Assembly (NCBI GenBank): GCA_019509785.1
Contig: JAEKLQ010000043.1
Location: forward strand, 1-64,000
Direction of reading: 5' to 3'
Origin: Fibrobacterota bacterium
GTDB lineage: Bacteria; Fibrobacterota; Fibrobacteria; UBA11236
Length of the DNA stretch: 64,000 nucleotides
Made by a program: the position numbers and the translations under genes. The notes beneath the pieces are model-generated. The model had not been told where the DNA came from. It worked only from the letters and a program-made list of their open reading frames with translations, and made no database searches. This document shows, one piece after another, positions 33,505 to 41,454 of this stretch (its first letter is position 1; each line of letters begins with the position of its first letter).

Positions 33505-34761
33505 ATGAGCGATACGAATTTCAGCTACATGGAAGTATCCGCGAAGCGCAAGAAGCGGAACCAGTTCATTTCCGTCCTGATCATCATCGCCATCGTCCTC
33601 ATGGGCGTGATCGTATGGGGATGGATCGAGCTGCAGAAAAGCCGCAATGCGGAACGGATCAAGAACGCCCTCAACAGCCAGGTGGAGCCGGGATTCAAAG
33701 AGCCCGAAGCCACCGCCCCGGCCGCCGTACCTGCCCCCGAAACGAGCAGCATCAGCGTCCAGGATACGCAGCGTACCCCCGAACCGCCTCCTGTCGCGGT
33801 TCAACCGCCCAAAGCCGAACCCGCGAAGCCCATCGCCGCCGCGCCGGCCGTTAAACCGGCCAAGCCCCACAAGGAAATCGTAAAGGCCACTGAGCTTCCC
33901 CGGGAACCGGACGCGCCGGTCGCGGCCGTTCCCAAGGAAAAGCCGCATGCGCTCCCCAAGCCGAAGCCCGAGCCGAAACCGGCCGCGGTTCCCGCCCCGG
34001 AGCCCACGGTTGTCGCGATGCGCAAGCCCGAGCCCGCCCCGCCCACGACCAAGCCTGCGCCCGCCCCGGCCCCTACGGCCCCCGCCAAGGCGTTCGCTCC
34101 CGAAGATCTCCCCATCCCCGAGAACGCGGAAGCCACCGAGGAGGCGAAGAGCGCCGCCGTGGTCCCGGCGGCCCCGGCCGCTGCCCCGGCGGAATCCCCC
34201 AATGCCTCCAGCAATTTCAAGCTGGGGATGACGGCCTACCGGCAGCAGGATTTCGTCAACGCCATCCGCTCCTTTTCCGCCGTTCCCAGGCCCGCCTCCA
34301 AGAAGCGCGGGGCCGAGGACCGGGATGAATACGTGCAAGCCAATTTCCTGAAGGGCCTCTCCCTCTTGAAGGTCGGGCATCTGAGCGAAGCCGTCACCGC
34401 ATTCCAGAACGTCCTGGAGTACGAGAAATATTATCCCCTCGCCAACATGAATCTGGGGATCTGCTACGTCGAACTCAAGCAGTACGCCAAGGCCCATCAG
34501 GCTTTCGAGGCCGTCGTACGGGATCAAAGCTTCATCGAACCGGCCGTCTTCGACGATGTCATGCAACGGACCAAGTATTTCTGGGCCCTGGCCTGGACCC
34601 GCCTTTATAAGAACGCAACCAATCCCGATAAGCAAAACTTCTACCGCCAGCAGGCCGTGTTGAAGTGGAAGGACTACGAAGTTTGGTTTTCCAACAACGA
34701 CAAGTACAAGAGCGAGAACTTGAAGGCGGAGAACTACCTCAAGAGCCTGAGCAGCCTCTGA
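33505..34761 (+). CDS. membrane-anchored Pro/Ala-rich TPR protein
   Basis: The 418-residue protein has a basic N-terminus (SAKRKKRNQ), one membrane helix (residues 21-42, FISVLIIIAIVLMGVIVWGW), a Pro/Ala/Lys-rich spacer to about residue 230 that could span the periplasm in the manner of TonB, and TPR-like repeats at 235-345 (AFQNVLEYEKYYPLANMNLG). The architecture suggests an inner membrane protein reaching towards the outer membrane and binding partners by its TPRs. It is the first gene of a closely packed eight-gene run. AGGGA lies before the ATG; a TATATT at 33486-33491 is probably too close to be its promoter. Confidence 0.8.
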   Translation: MSDTNFSYMEVSAKRKKRNQFISVLIIIAIVLMGVIVWGWIELQKSRNAERIKNALNSQVEPGFKEPEATAPAAVPAPETSSISVQDTQRTPEPPPVAVQPPKAEPAKPIAAAPAVKPAKPHKEIVKATELPREPDAPVAAVPKEKPHALPKPKPEPKPAAVPAPEPTVVAMRKPEPAPPTTKPAPAPAPTAPAKAFAPEDLPIPENAEATEEAKSAAVVPAAPAAAPAESPNASSNFKLGMTAYRQQDFVNAIRSFSAVPRPASKKRGAEDRDEYVQANFLKGLSLLKVGHLSEAVTAFQNVLEYEKYYPLANMNLGICYVELKQYAKAHQAFEAVVRDQSFIEPAVFDDVMQRTKYFWALAWTRLYKNATNPDKQNFYRQQAVLKWKDYEVWFSNNDKYKSENLKAENYLKSLSSL

Positions 34762-34784
34762 GGCGGAGGGAGAAAAAGGTTTCC

Positions 34785-36080
34785 ATGAATATGAGGATCC
34801 TCAATTGCGCCTGGCTCCTGGCCGCATCGGCCGGGTCCGCCTTGGCGGCCCCGGAGGCCACGGACGCCAGCAAGACCGTGGTGGTGGTCTCCAGCGACAA
34901 CCCCAAGATTTCCGGGCAATTGTTCCACCCGAAAATCTGCCCCAACCTGGTCAACTACGTGGCCTTCGTGAGGCAGATCCGGGACAACCGGCAGATCTGG
35001 CTGTACGATTCCAAGACCAAGGAGCTGACCCAGATTTCCCCGAAGGCGACCACGAGCAAGATCGAGGACGTCAACATCGACGAGGATACCGACCAGAGCA
35101 TTTTCAAGGGCTATGAGGACGAACTCGAATGGTGCCCGGTCCTGCATGACGGGGTGCAATACTTCGCCTACGTCAGCGCCGGCGGCGTGAACAACCACGA
35201 TGTTTACATCAGCGCCATCGGATCCAAGGTGCATACCCGCCTTACCTTCGACCCGGAAGTGGACGGCACCCCGCGTTGGTCGCCGGACGGCAAGAGCATG
35301 GTGTTCGTATCGGCCCGCACCGGCGACGGCGATTTATACCTGGTCCCGGACGTCACCAAGTACCTGGGAAAGGAAATCAAGCGCGAGTCCAAGGGCGCCT
35401 TCGAACGCTTGACCACCAATCCCGGCGAAGAGATGTTCCCGTCGTATTCCCCGGATGGCCGGTTCCTGGCTTATACCACCCGCACTAGCGGCAATAAGAA
35501 GCGCGGGCTCTATACCATCGCCTTGATGGACTTCAAGGATGATCGGAAGATCAAGATCTTCAACAACCAGATCACCAACAATAAGAGCCATCCTTCCTGG
35601 TCCTTCGACGGGCACTTCGTGGCCTACCAGATCTCCAACGATCTGAACGATCGGGTGGTGGATATCGGCGTGATGCAGTTGAAGATCGATCCGCAAGGGC
35701 ATTTGGTGGAAGTGGCCGACCTGCACGGCAAGACCCCGAAAATCGCCGAGAACGTCTATCCGAGCTCGTACACCGGTCCAACCTGGCTACCGGGATCGCG
35801 GGCCATCGTGTATGCCAAGCGCGAATCCAACCGCTTGAACCCCTTGGAAGTCGTGAACCTGGAGAAATGGCTTTACGATCAGAATTACACCCGCGCGACC
35901 ATCACCACGCAATCCAGCATACACCGCGATGTGGATTGCCTGCCCAACCACCCCATCATCGTATTCGCCGGACAATCGGGCCTGGATTTCCAGATTTTCG
36001 CCTCGGTCCTGATCGGCTCCGATCTGAGGCTGGGCGCGGAGAAGGTGGATTTGGCCAAGTATGATCTTTTCAAGAACTAG
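34785..36080 (+). CDS. periplasmic PD40 beta-propeller (TolB-like)
   Basis: The 431-residue protein has a signal peptide (residues 1-22, ending GSALA) and WD40-like PD40 repeats: TPRWSPDGKSMVFVSARTGD near residue 163, FPSYSPDGRFLAYTTRTSG near residue 216, HPSWSFDGHFVAYQ near residue 267. TolB propellers bind Pal and proteins in transit; here the chain lacks a clear TolB N-terminal domain. It lies 23 bases after the TPR-anchor gene with AAGG before its ATG, and its last codons overlap the next start by 20 bases, implying joint expression. Confidence 0.85.
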   Translation: MNMRILNCAWLLAASAGSALAAPEATDASKTVVVVSSDNPKISGQLFHPKICPNLVNYVAFVRQIRDNRQIWLYDSKTKELTQISPKATTSKIEDVNIDEDTDQSIFKGYEDELEWCPVLHDGVQYFAYVSAGGVNNHDVYISAIGSKVHTRLTFDPEVDGTPRWSPDGKSMVFVSARTGDGDLYLVPDVTKYLGKEIKRESKGAFERLTTNPGEEMFPSYSPDGRFLAYTTRTSGNKKRGLYTIALMDFKDDRKIKIFNNQITNNKSHPSWSFDGHFVAYQISNDLNDRVVDIGVMQLKIDPQGHLVEVADLHGKTPKIAENVYPSSYTGPTWLPGSRAIVYAKRESNRLNPLEVVNLEKWLYDQNYTRATITTQSSIHRDVDCLPNHPIIVFAGQSGLDFQIFASVLIGSDLRLGAEKVDLAKYDLFKN

Positions 36081-37393
36081 ATTCCTCGCCCTCCTCGTAA
36101 TCGTTTCCGCCCTGGCGCGGATCGAAGCGAAGGAGGATCCCGTGGAGTTGCTCCGCCGCCATCGCTACGATGAGGCGATCGCGCAGCCTGTATGGCACCT
36201 ATTCGGGATTCGCCAACGCCATCATGTCCGAGTATTACGCGGATCTTATCGAGACCGGCGCCAATGCCATCCATTACACCTACATGGGTCAGATCCAATA
36301 CCAGGCGGGCAAGTACGCCGAGGCCAAAACCTCCTTCGAAAAGGCGCGCAAGCTGGGCGGCGGGCCCGCGGCCATTCAGGATCTGAACGAGGTGTTTCTT
36401 CATTCTACCCGCAAGCGTTTAGGGGAGAATCCGGGCGAAGTCCCGGCCGTCAAGGACGTCGGGGCCCAATGGCAGGCCCTCGAGCTCAATGGGGGGGACG
36501 CCTCCAAAGGTCCTGCCGGCACATCGCAGCGGGGTCGGCGTAGCCGCCTCAGCCTGCTCATCCGTTCGGCCAATCCGGACGCCAGTGAAATCGAGACCAG
36601 CCTCAAGGCCGTCCTCAACGACGCCCAGCAGCCGGAGACCTACCTGGATGAGGGGAAGAATACCCAGATCAATTTCTACGATCCCTTCCTGATGCAAACG
36701 TTGTCGGACTCGTACTACACTTTGAGCAAGTTGACCAATCTGCGAATCAAGCAGGATGAATCCCGGTTCCCCGACCTCGCGGCGAAGTTCAATACCGATC
36801 AGTCCCTGGCCGAGTCGTGCATCCGTCTAGGGCAATACCGGGAAGCGGCCGGATATCTGCCGAAGGATTCCCCCGACATCGAAACCCAACTGCTGCGGGC
36901 GGAGGTCTTCGCCAAGACGGGAAAGGTGGACCAGGCCAAGTCGCTTTTGGAATCGCTCGCGAACGGCACGAAGAACGCCTCGGACCGCAGGGATATCGCG
37001 GACTGTTACTATCTTTTGGGTCTCGATCTCGAGAAGGGATTGAAGCTGGCCGGCCTCGCCGTGAAGGATAAGAACGGTCCGAATTATTATCGGACATACG
37101 CGAATTTGCTATTTGCCACCGGCCAAACCGAAACTGCCATGCAGCAATACGCCAAGGGGTACAAGATCGAGTACCGGAATCGCATCGACCAAATCGATCC
37201 GGAATACATGTCCGATTACGCTTTCGGCATCTTCAAGACCAATAAACTCAGGTACGAGGAGATCGTGGAGACCCTGTACCATCTCCAAAAGGAATTCCCC
37301 GCTTGCCGGCAGATGCATTACTGCATGCAGGGGATTTCGGCGGGGCTGGCCAGAAGCTACGAATCCCAGCGGATTTTCCGGAAGGGCGGATAA
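36061..37393 (+). pseudogene. exported TPR protein with apparent frameshift
   Basis: The reading frame from ATG 36061 gives a signal peptide (RFLALLVIVSALARIEA) and the start of a TPR (LLRRHRYDEAIA), then loses sense near 36180. The +1 frame then continues logically with SLYGTYSGFANAIMSEYYAD and runs to 37393 with TPR-like helices. One extra base near 36178-36186 (GATCGCGCAG) would explain this. Joined, the protein is about 443 residues. Both flanks fit the surrounding operon, and the downstream ATGs are poor starts. It could be a sequencing error, a true recent mutation or programmed frameshifting; I cannot tell which. Confidence 0.75.
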
Positions 37394-37396
37394 GGG

Positions 37397-39019
37397 ATGC
37401 GAATGAAGTCTGAAATCACGAGTCTTATTTGCTTGGCGGCGGCCCTGGTTGTCGGAACTACCGCTTTGGCTTCCGCGGCGGGCAAAGGGGAAAACCTGAA
37501 GGGCGGCCGGCTGATCTATGCCGAGCCCATCCTGCCCGATACCTACGATCCCATCACCACCTCGGATAACGAGACTTCGCTGCGCCTGTCCGAATTGATG
37601 TTCGAGTCCCTGGTCTATATCGATTACCGCGGGGAGGTAAAGGGTCGCCTCGCCGAGAAGTGGAACGTCTTCAACGGCAATCAGCGGATCACCTTCTATC
37701 TGCGCAAGGACGTGAAATGGCATGACGGGACGCCCTTCACGGCCAACGACGTGAAGTTCACCTACGACGCCATCATGAATCCCCTTTCCGACGTCCGCCC
37801 GGAGAGCCGCCAGGCGTTGGAGGTCATCAAAAGCGTATCGGTGCTGGGCGATTACGTGGTGAAGTTCGATTTCAATACGAGCGTAGCCGAACCCGAGCGT
37901 CGCTTCCTTTTCAAGATCGTCCCCGAGCATTTGTTCGGCGGGAAGCCGGTATTGTCCAAGTTCAGCAAGTTCTCGAAGAACCCGATCGGAACGGGCTATT
38001 ACAAGTTCGATCGCGAGACCAAGAATCATGACGTGATCCTGGCCGCCTTCACCGACCATTACGGCGGCCCGCCCAACATCGGCGAAATCAAGATGGTGTA
38101 CCAGCCGGAGATGTCGCTGCTGGTGCAGAGCCTGCTTTTGAACGCCATCGATCTGGTGGTGGAAGTGCCCCCGGGCAAGATCGCGGAGATCGCCAACACG
38201 GGCAAATTCATGATCATCCCGTACAACTCGCTGGCTTTCGCGTTCTTCGGGTACAACAACAACAACCCGATCTTGAGGATCAAGGAAGTGCGCCAGGCGT
38301 TCACCCTCGGGATGGATCGCAACAAGATGCTGGAGGATATCTACTTCGGCAAGGGCGAAGTCATCTCGGGCCCTTTCTCCCCGGCCTCCTGGGGCTATAA
38401 TCCCGACGTGGCCCCTTGGCCCTATGATCCGGCCCGCGCCAAGGCCCTGCTCGACAAGGTCGGCATCAAGGACACCGATGGGGACGGCATCCGCGAGTAC
38501 AAGGGCATGCCCCTCAAGTTCAAGCTGAAGATCCCCATCTATAGCGGCAACGAAGGCGGCCTCTCGGTCTGCCTCCGCTTCCAGAACTACATGAAGGCGC
38601 TGGGCGTCCAGGTCGAATTGCAACATCGGGAATACGAGAAGTGGAAGGAAGAAGTGAAGGCCAAGCACGATTTCGACATCGTGTTCGCCGAATGGCTGTT
38701 CGACAACTCCTCCGACATTTCCTCCCTGTTCCACTCCTCCAAGAACCAGCCCCCCACCGGCGACAATTTCATCTCCTATAAGAATCCCAAGGTGGACAGC
38801 CTGCTCCAGAAATTCTCGACCACCATCAACCACGAAGTGCGCCGCCGCATCAATTACGAACTGCACGAGATCCTGGCCGAGGAATGCCCCTACACCTTCC
38901 TCTGGACCCTGGAGAAAAACGCGGCCATCGAGAATAAGGTCAAGAAGGCGGTGGTCCACCCCTATCGGTTCTTCACTTTCATCAACGATTGGTTCATTCC
39001 GGAAGACGAAAGGGATTGA
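37397..39019 (+). CDS. peptide/nickel-type ABC transporter substrate-binding protein
   Basis: The 540-residue protein is a family 5 extracellular solute-binding protein (OppA/DppA class). It has a cleavable signal (LICLAAALVVGTTALASAAG) without a lipobox cysteine. Family hallmarks are PDTYDPITTSDNET near residue 48, AEKWNVFNGNQRITFYLRKD near residue 88, KWHDGTPFTANDVKFTYDA near residue 110 and RQAFTLGMDRNKML near residue 300. Substrate may be a peptide, sugar or nickel. It starts three bases after the TPR gene; an alternative ATG two codons later has better ribosome spacing. Confidence 0.92.
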   Translation: MRMKSEITSLICLAAALVVGTTALASAAGKGENLKGGRLIYAEPILPDTYDPITTSDNETSLRLSELMFESLVYIDYRGEVKGRLAEKWNVFNGNQRITFYLRKDVKWHDGTPFTANDVKFTYDAIMNPLSDVRPESRQALEVIKSVSVLGDYVVKFDFNTSVAEPERRFLFKIVPEHLFGGKPVLSKFSKFSKNPIGTGYYKFDRETKNHDVILAAFTDHYGGPPNIGEIKMVYQPEMSLLVQSLLLNAIDLVVEVPPGKIAEIANTGKFMIIPYNSLAFAFFGYNNNNPILRIKEVRQAFTLGMDRNKMLEDIYFGKGEVISGPFSPASWGYNPDVAPWPYDPARAKALLDKVGIKDTDGDGIREYKGMPLKFKLKIPIYSGNEGGLSVCLRFQNYMKALGVQVELQHREYEKWKEEVKAKHDFDIVFAEWLFDNSSDISSLFHSSKNQPPTGDNFISYKNPKVDSLLQKFSTTINHEVRRRINYELHEILAEECPYTFLWTLEKNAAIENKVKKAVVHPYRFFTFINDWFIPEDERD

Positions 39020-39025
39020 TCGGCC

Positions 39026-39499
39026 ATGGTTGCAAGCATGACGGCACGGAAACCCGCACCTAGGAGCAAGGGCTCGTTCAAACTTTCCGCCCGGGCCTTT
39101 AGCCTCCGGGGACTCGGTCTCGCGTTGCTGCCATTCCTGGCGGCCGGTTGCGCGACAAGCATGAGCGGGGTGGTTGTGAAGCCCGACGGATCCAAGCTCA
39201 CCCAACCGGACGTGGTGGTATACACCAGCCCCCGTACGGAATCGGTGCGCGCGGACAACGACGGCGAATTCAAGATCTCCAAGAACGTGATCGACGAGAG
39301 CGAGTACACCTTGATCGCCGAGGACAAGGACGGCAACATGGGATACGTGCGCTCCTTCAAGCCCAAGAAGGGCGCGAATAAGAACATCGTCGTCCGCCTC
39401 TCGCGCGAGATCGACGGCAAGGATGCCGTGATGGAAGGCGGCCCGAACGAGGGCAACACCACGGGCCTGGGCGAGAAAATCCTGAAATCGAGTCCTTGA
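39026..39499 (+). CDS. small lipoprotein with CarboxypepD_reg-like fold
   Basis: The 157-residue protein has a long basic N-terminus and a lipobox (LLPFLAAGC, Cys at about residue 42), so should be anchored in the envelope. The mature part, with SGVVVKPDGSKLTQPDVVVY and SVRADNDGEFKIS, looks like a carboxypeptidase-regulatory-like beta sandwich found in outer membrane receptors and lipoproteins. It lies between the binding-protein gene and the permease genes, which suggests it works with the transporter, perhaps as a docking lipoprotein. Six bases separate it from the gene before. Confidence 0.75.
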   Translation: MVASMTARKPAPRSKGSFKLSARAFSLRGLGLALLPFLAAGCATSMSGVVVKPDGSKLTQPDVVVYTSPRTESVRADNDGEFKISKNVIDESEYTLIAEDKDGNMGYVRSFKPKKGANKNIVVRLSREIDGKDAVMEGGPNEGNTTGLGEKILKSSP

Positions 39500-39514
39500 C
39501 CGGCGTTGCCGGAA

Positions 39515-40423
39515 ATGCGCGCCATCGCCAAAATCGTCGGGTACTTCGCCGGCTCGCTGGCGCTGGTTTCCCTTCTCATCTTCGCCATCGTCCATCTCAC
39601 CCCGGGCGATATAGCCGAAATCCATAACCTTTCCGCCGCCACGGCCCACTCCCTGTATCTGGATCGGCCCTTGGCATTGCAGTACCTCCTTTGGGCCCGC
39701 GGATGCCTGGGATTGGACTTCGGGATCTCGATGGTGAACGGGACCCCCGTTTCCTCCCTGATCGCCGAATACGCAGTGCCCACCCTGATGCTCACTTTCG
39801 GATCGCTGTTCCTTTCGCTCCTCATATCCATTCCGCTCGGGGTTTACCGCGGCCTGCGTCCGGTGAGTCCTCTCGGCAAGTTCATCAGCTTGGCGGTCTA
39901 TACCCTGTCCTCCGTGCCGGTATTCGTGCTCGGGTATATCGTTCTCGCCATCGTATTCGGCTTCTTCCGCTTTTACGTCACGGCGCCTCCCGACGGCCCC
40001 TTCCGGTTCTGGCCCTGGTTCGGCTATTACTCGCTTCCCATCGCCGTGCTGGCGGTGGGCAACGGCACCATCGGGGAATTCGTGCGCTTCATTTCCCTCG
40101 AGGTGCAGAGCGTCAACGGGGCCATGTACATCAAGGCCGCGCGCGCCCGCGGCAGCCGGCTCTGGCGGCATTTCTTCCGCTCCATGGTCTTGCCCATCTT
40201 CAACATCGTGGTCGCCAATATGGCCGTGCTGCTGGGCGGCATCGTGGTGGTGGAACGGATCTTCAATTTCCACGGCCTGGGATGGCTGAGCTGGGAAGCC
40301 ACCTTGAAGCGGGACTTCCCCGTGATCATGGGGATTACCCTGGTCATGGCCTTTCTCATACGGCTTTTCATGCTCGCCAACGATCTCTTGGCGGTTTGGC
40401 TCGATCCCAGGATGCGGGAATGA
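39515..40423 (+). CDS. ABC transporter permease, DppB/OppB type
   Basis: The 302-residue protein has six predicted helices, an N-terminal helix plus LTPGD (periplasmic loop motif of DppB), GVYRGLRPVSPLGKF, and the EAA-type loop YIKAARARGSRLWRHFFRSM near residue 205, which contacts the ATPase. VERIFNFHGLGWL follows, as in OppB. The ATG at 39515 is chosen; a TTG nine bases upstream is possible. The stop overlaps the start of the second permease (ATGA). Confidence 0.92.
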   Translation: MRAIAKIVGYFAGSLALVSLLIFAIVHLTPGDIAEIHNLSAATAHSLYLDRPLALQYLLWARGCLGLDFGISMVNGTPVSSLIAEYAVPTLMLTFGSLFLSLLISIPLGVYRGLRPVSPLGKFISLAVYTLSSVPVFVLGYIVLAIVFGFFRFYVTAPPDGPFRFWPWFGYYSLPIAVLAVGNGTIGEFVRFISLEVQSVNGAMYIKAARARGSRLWRHFFRSMVLPIFNIVVANMAVLLGGIVVVERIFNFHGLGWLSWEATLKRDFPVIMGITLVMAFLIRLFMLANDLLAVWLDPRMRE

Positions 40424-41451
40424 AGCGCGGGCCTTTCCGAATATTCCTGAAACAGCCCGGGGGCTGGCGCATCCTCGCCGGCGGCATCCTGGTATTCTTA
40501 TTGGCGCTGGCGACCCTGACCGGATCGGCCTGGACGCCCTATTCCGCCGGGGAAATGGATATTGACCATCAATTGGCGCCGCCTTCCGTACATTGGCTGA
40601 AACGCCTGATGGCCACCGATGCGGCCTTGAAGGCGCAAGAACGGGAGTCGGGCGGCAGCAATCGCGCGCCGGTAGCCTCTCCCGGTACCGATGAGGAAGA
40701 CCTGGGTTACTTGAAGGGCGGGGGGGAGGCGGTCCCGCCGAAAGCGGCGGCGCCGCAAGTGCCATTGGGTAAGCGCCATTGGCTCGGGACCGATCGCAAT
40801 GGGCGGGACATGTTGGCCTTACTGGTGGCCGGGGCCCGCAATTGCTTTCTGCCCGGCTTGGTCGCCTGCGCCATCGCGTTGGGGCTGGGCGTCCCCCTGG
40901 GCCTGCTCTCGGGCTATTACGGCGGGCGCGTGCGCAAGATCGTCGGCACCTTCAACAGCACCATCCTTTCCATGCCGCGCCTGGTGCTGATCCTGGTGGT
41001 GATTTGCGCCTTGGAGCCCAACGTGTATTACACCATGGGCGTGCTCGGAGCGACCCTCATCCCGCGCGTATCGGGACTGATCGCCACGCGCGTCCGCATC
41101 CTCTCCAACATGGGATTCATCCTGGCGGCGAAGGAAGCGGCGCTCTCCGACTTCAAGATCCTGTACCGCCATCTTTTTTGGTACCAGAACCGGGCCGTAT
41201 TCTTCATCCAGTTCTCCCTGATCATGGCTGAATCCATCCTGACGGAAACCACCCTGAGCTACCTGCAATTCGGCACCAAGCCTCCCGAGGTCTCCTGGGG
41301 CAATATCATCGAGGGCAGCCAGATGTCCTTTTTCGGCGGCATCTACTGGATCACCTTTTTCCCGGCCATGGCCATCATCCTGGCCATCCTGGGCTTCTTC
41401 TATTTGGGCGACGGCCTGAACGCGCGCCTGGCCTTCCGGGAAGGACGCTAA
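40420..41451 (+). CDS. ABC transporter permease, DppC/OppC type, with insertion
   Basis: The 343-residue permease has the OppC N-terminal helix and then LAPPSVHWL; the matching family sequence HWLGTDRNGRDMLALLVAGA appears only after about 65 extra residues (55-115), which are Gly/Ala/Pro-rich and charged. Helices follow at about 145-345, with the EAA loop (NMGFILAAKEAALSDFKIL) near residue 230 and YLQFGTKPPEVSWGN near residue 283. The insertion lies in the periplasmic loop region where OppC meets its binding protein. It overlaps the first permease by four bases. Confidence 0.9.
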   Translation: MKRGPFRIFLKQPGGWRILAGGILVFLLALATLTGSAWTPYSAGEMDIDHQLAPPSVHWLKRLMATDAALKAQERESGGSNRAPVASPGTDEEDLGYLKGGGEAVPPKAAAPQVPLGKRHWLGTDRNGRDMLALLVAGARNCFLPGLVACAIALGLGVPLGLLSGYYGGRVRKIVGTFNSTILSMPRLVLILVVICALEPNVYYTMGVLGATLIPRVSGLIATRVRILSNMGFILAAKEAALSDFKILYRHLFWYQNRAVFFIQFSLIMAESILTETTLSYLQFGTKPPEVSWGNIIEGSQMSFFGGIYWITFFPAMAIILAILGFFYLGDGLNARLAFREGR

Positions 41452-41454
41452 GCG

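Noticed and set aside
33202-34635. 477-codon Gly/Arg/Leu-rich minus-strand frame
   Set aside because: Antisense to the Pro/Ala-rich TPR protein; the Gly/Arg repeats are just the reverse of Pro/Ala codons.
37109-40765. 1218-codon open frame on the minus strand
   Set aside because: It lies antisense to the binding-protein, lipoprotein and permease genes, all of which have clear family motifs. Its composition (His-, Gly- and Gln-rich) is typical of frames mirrored from GC-biased codons.
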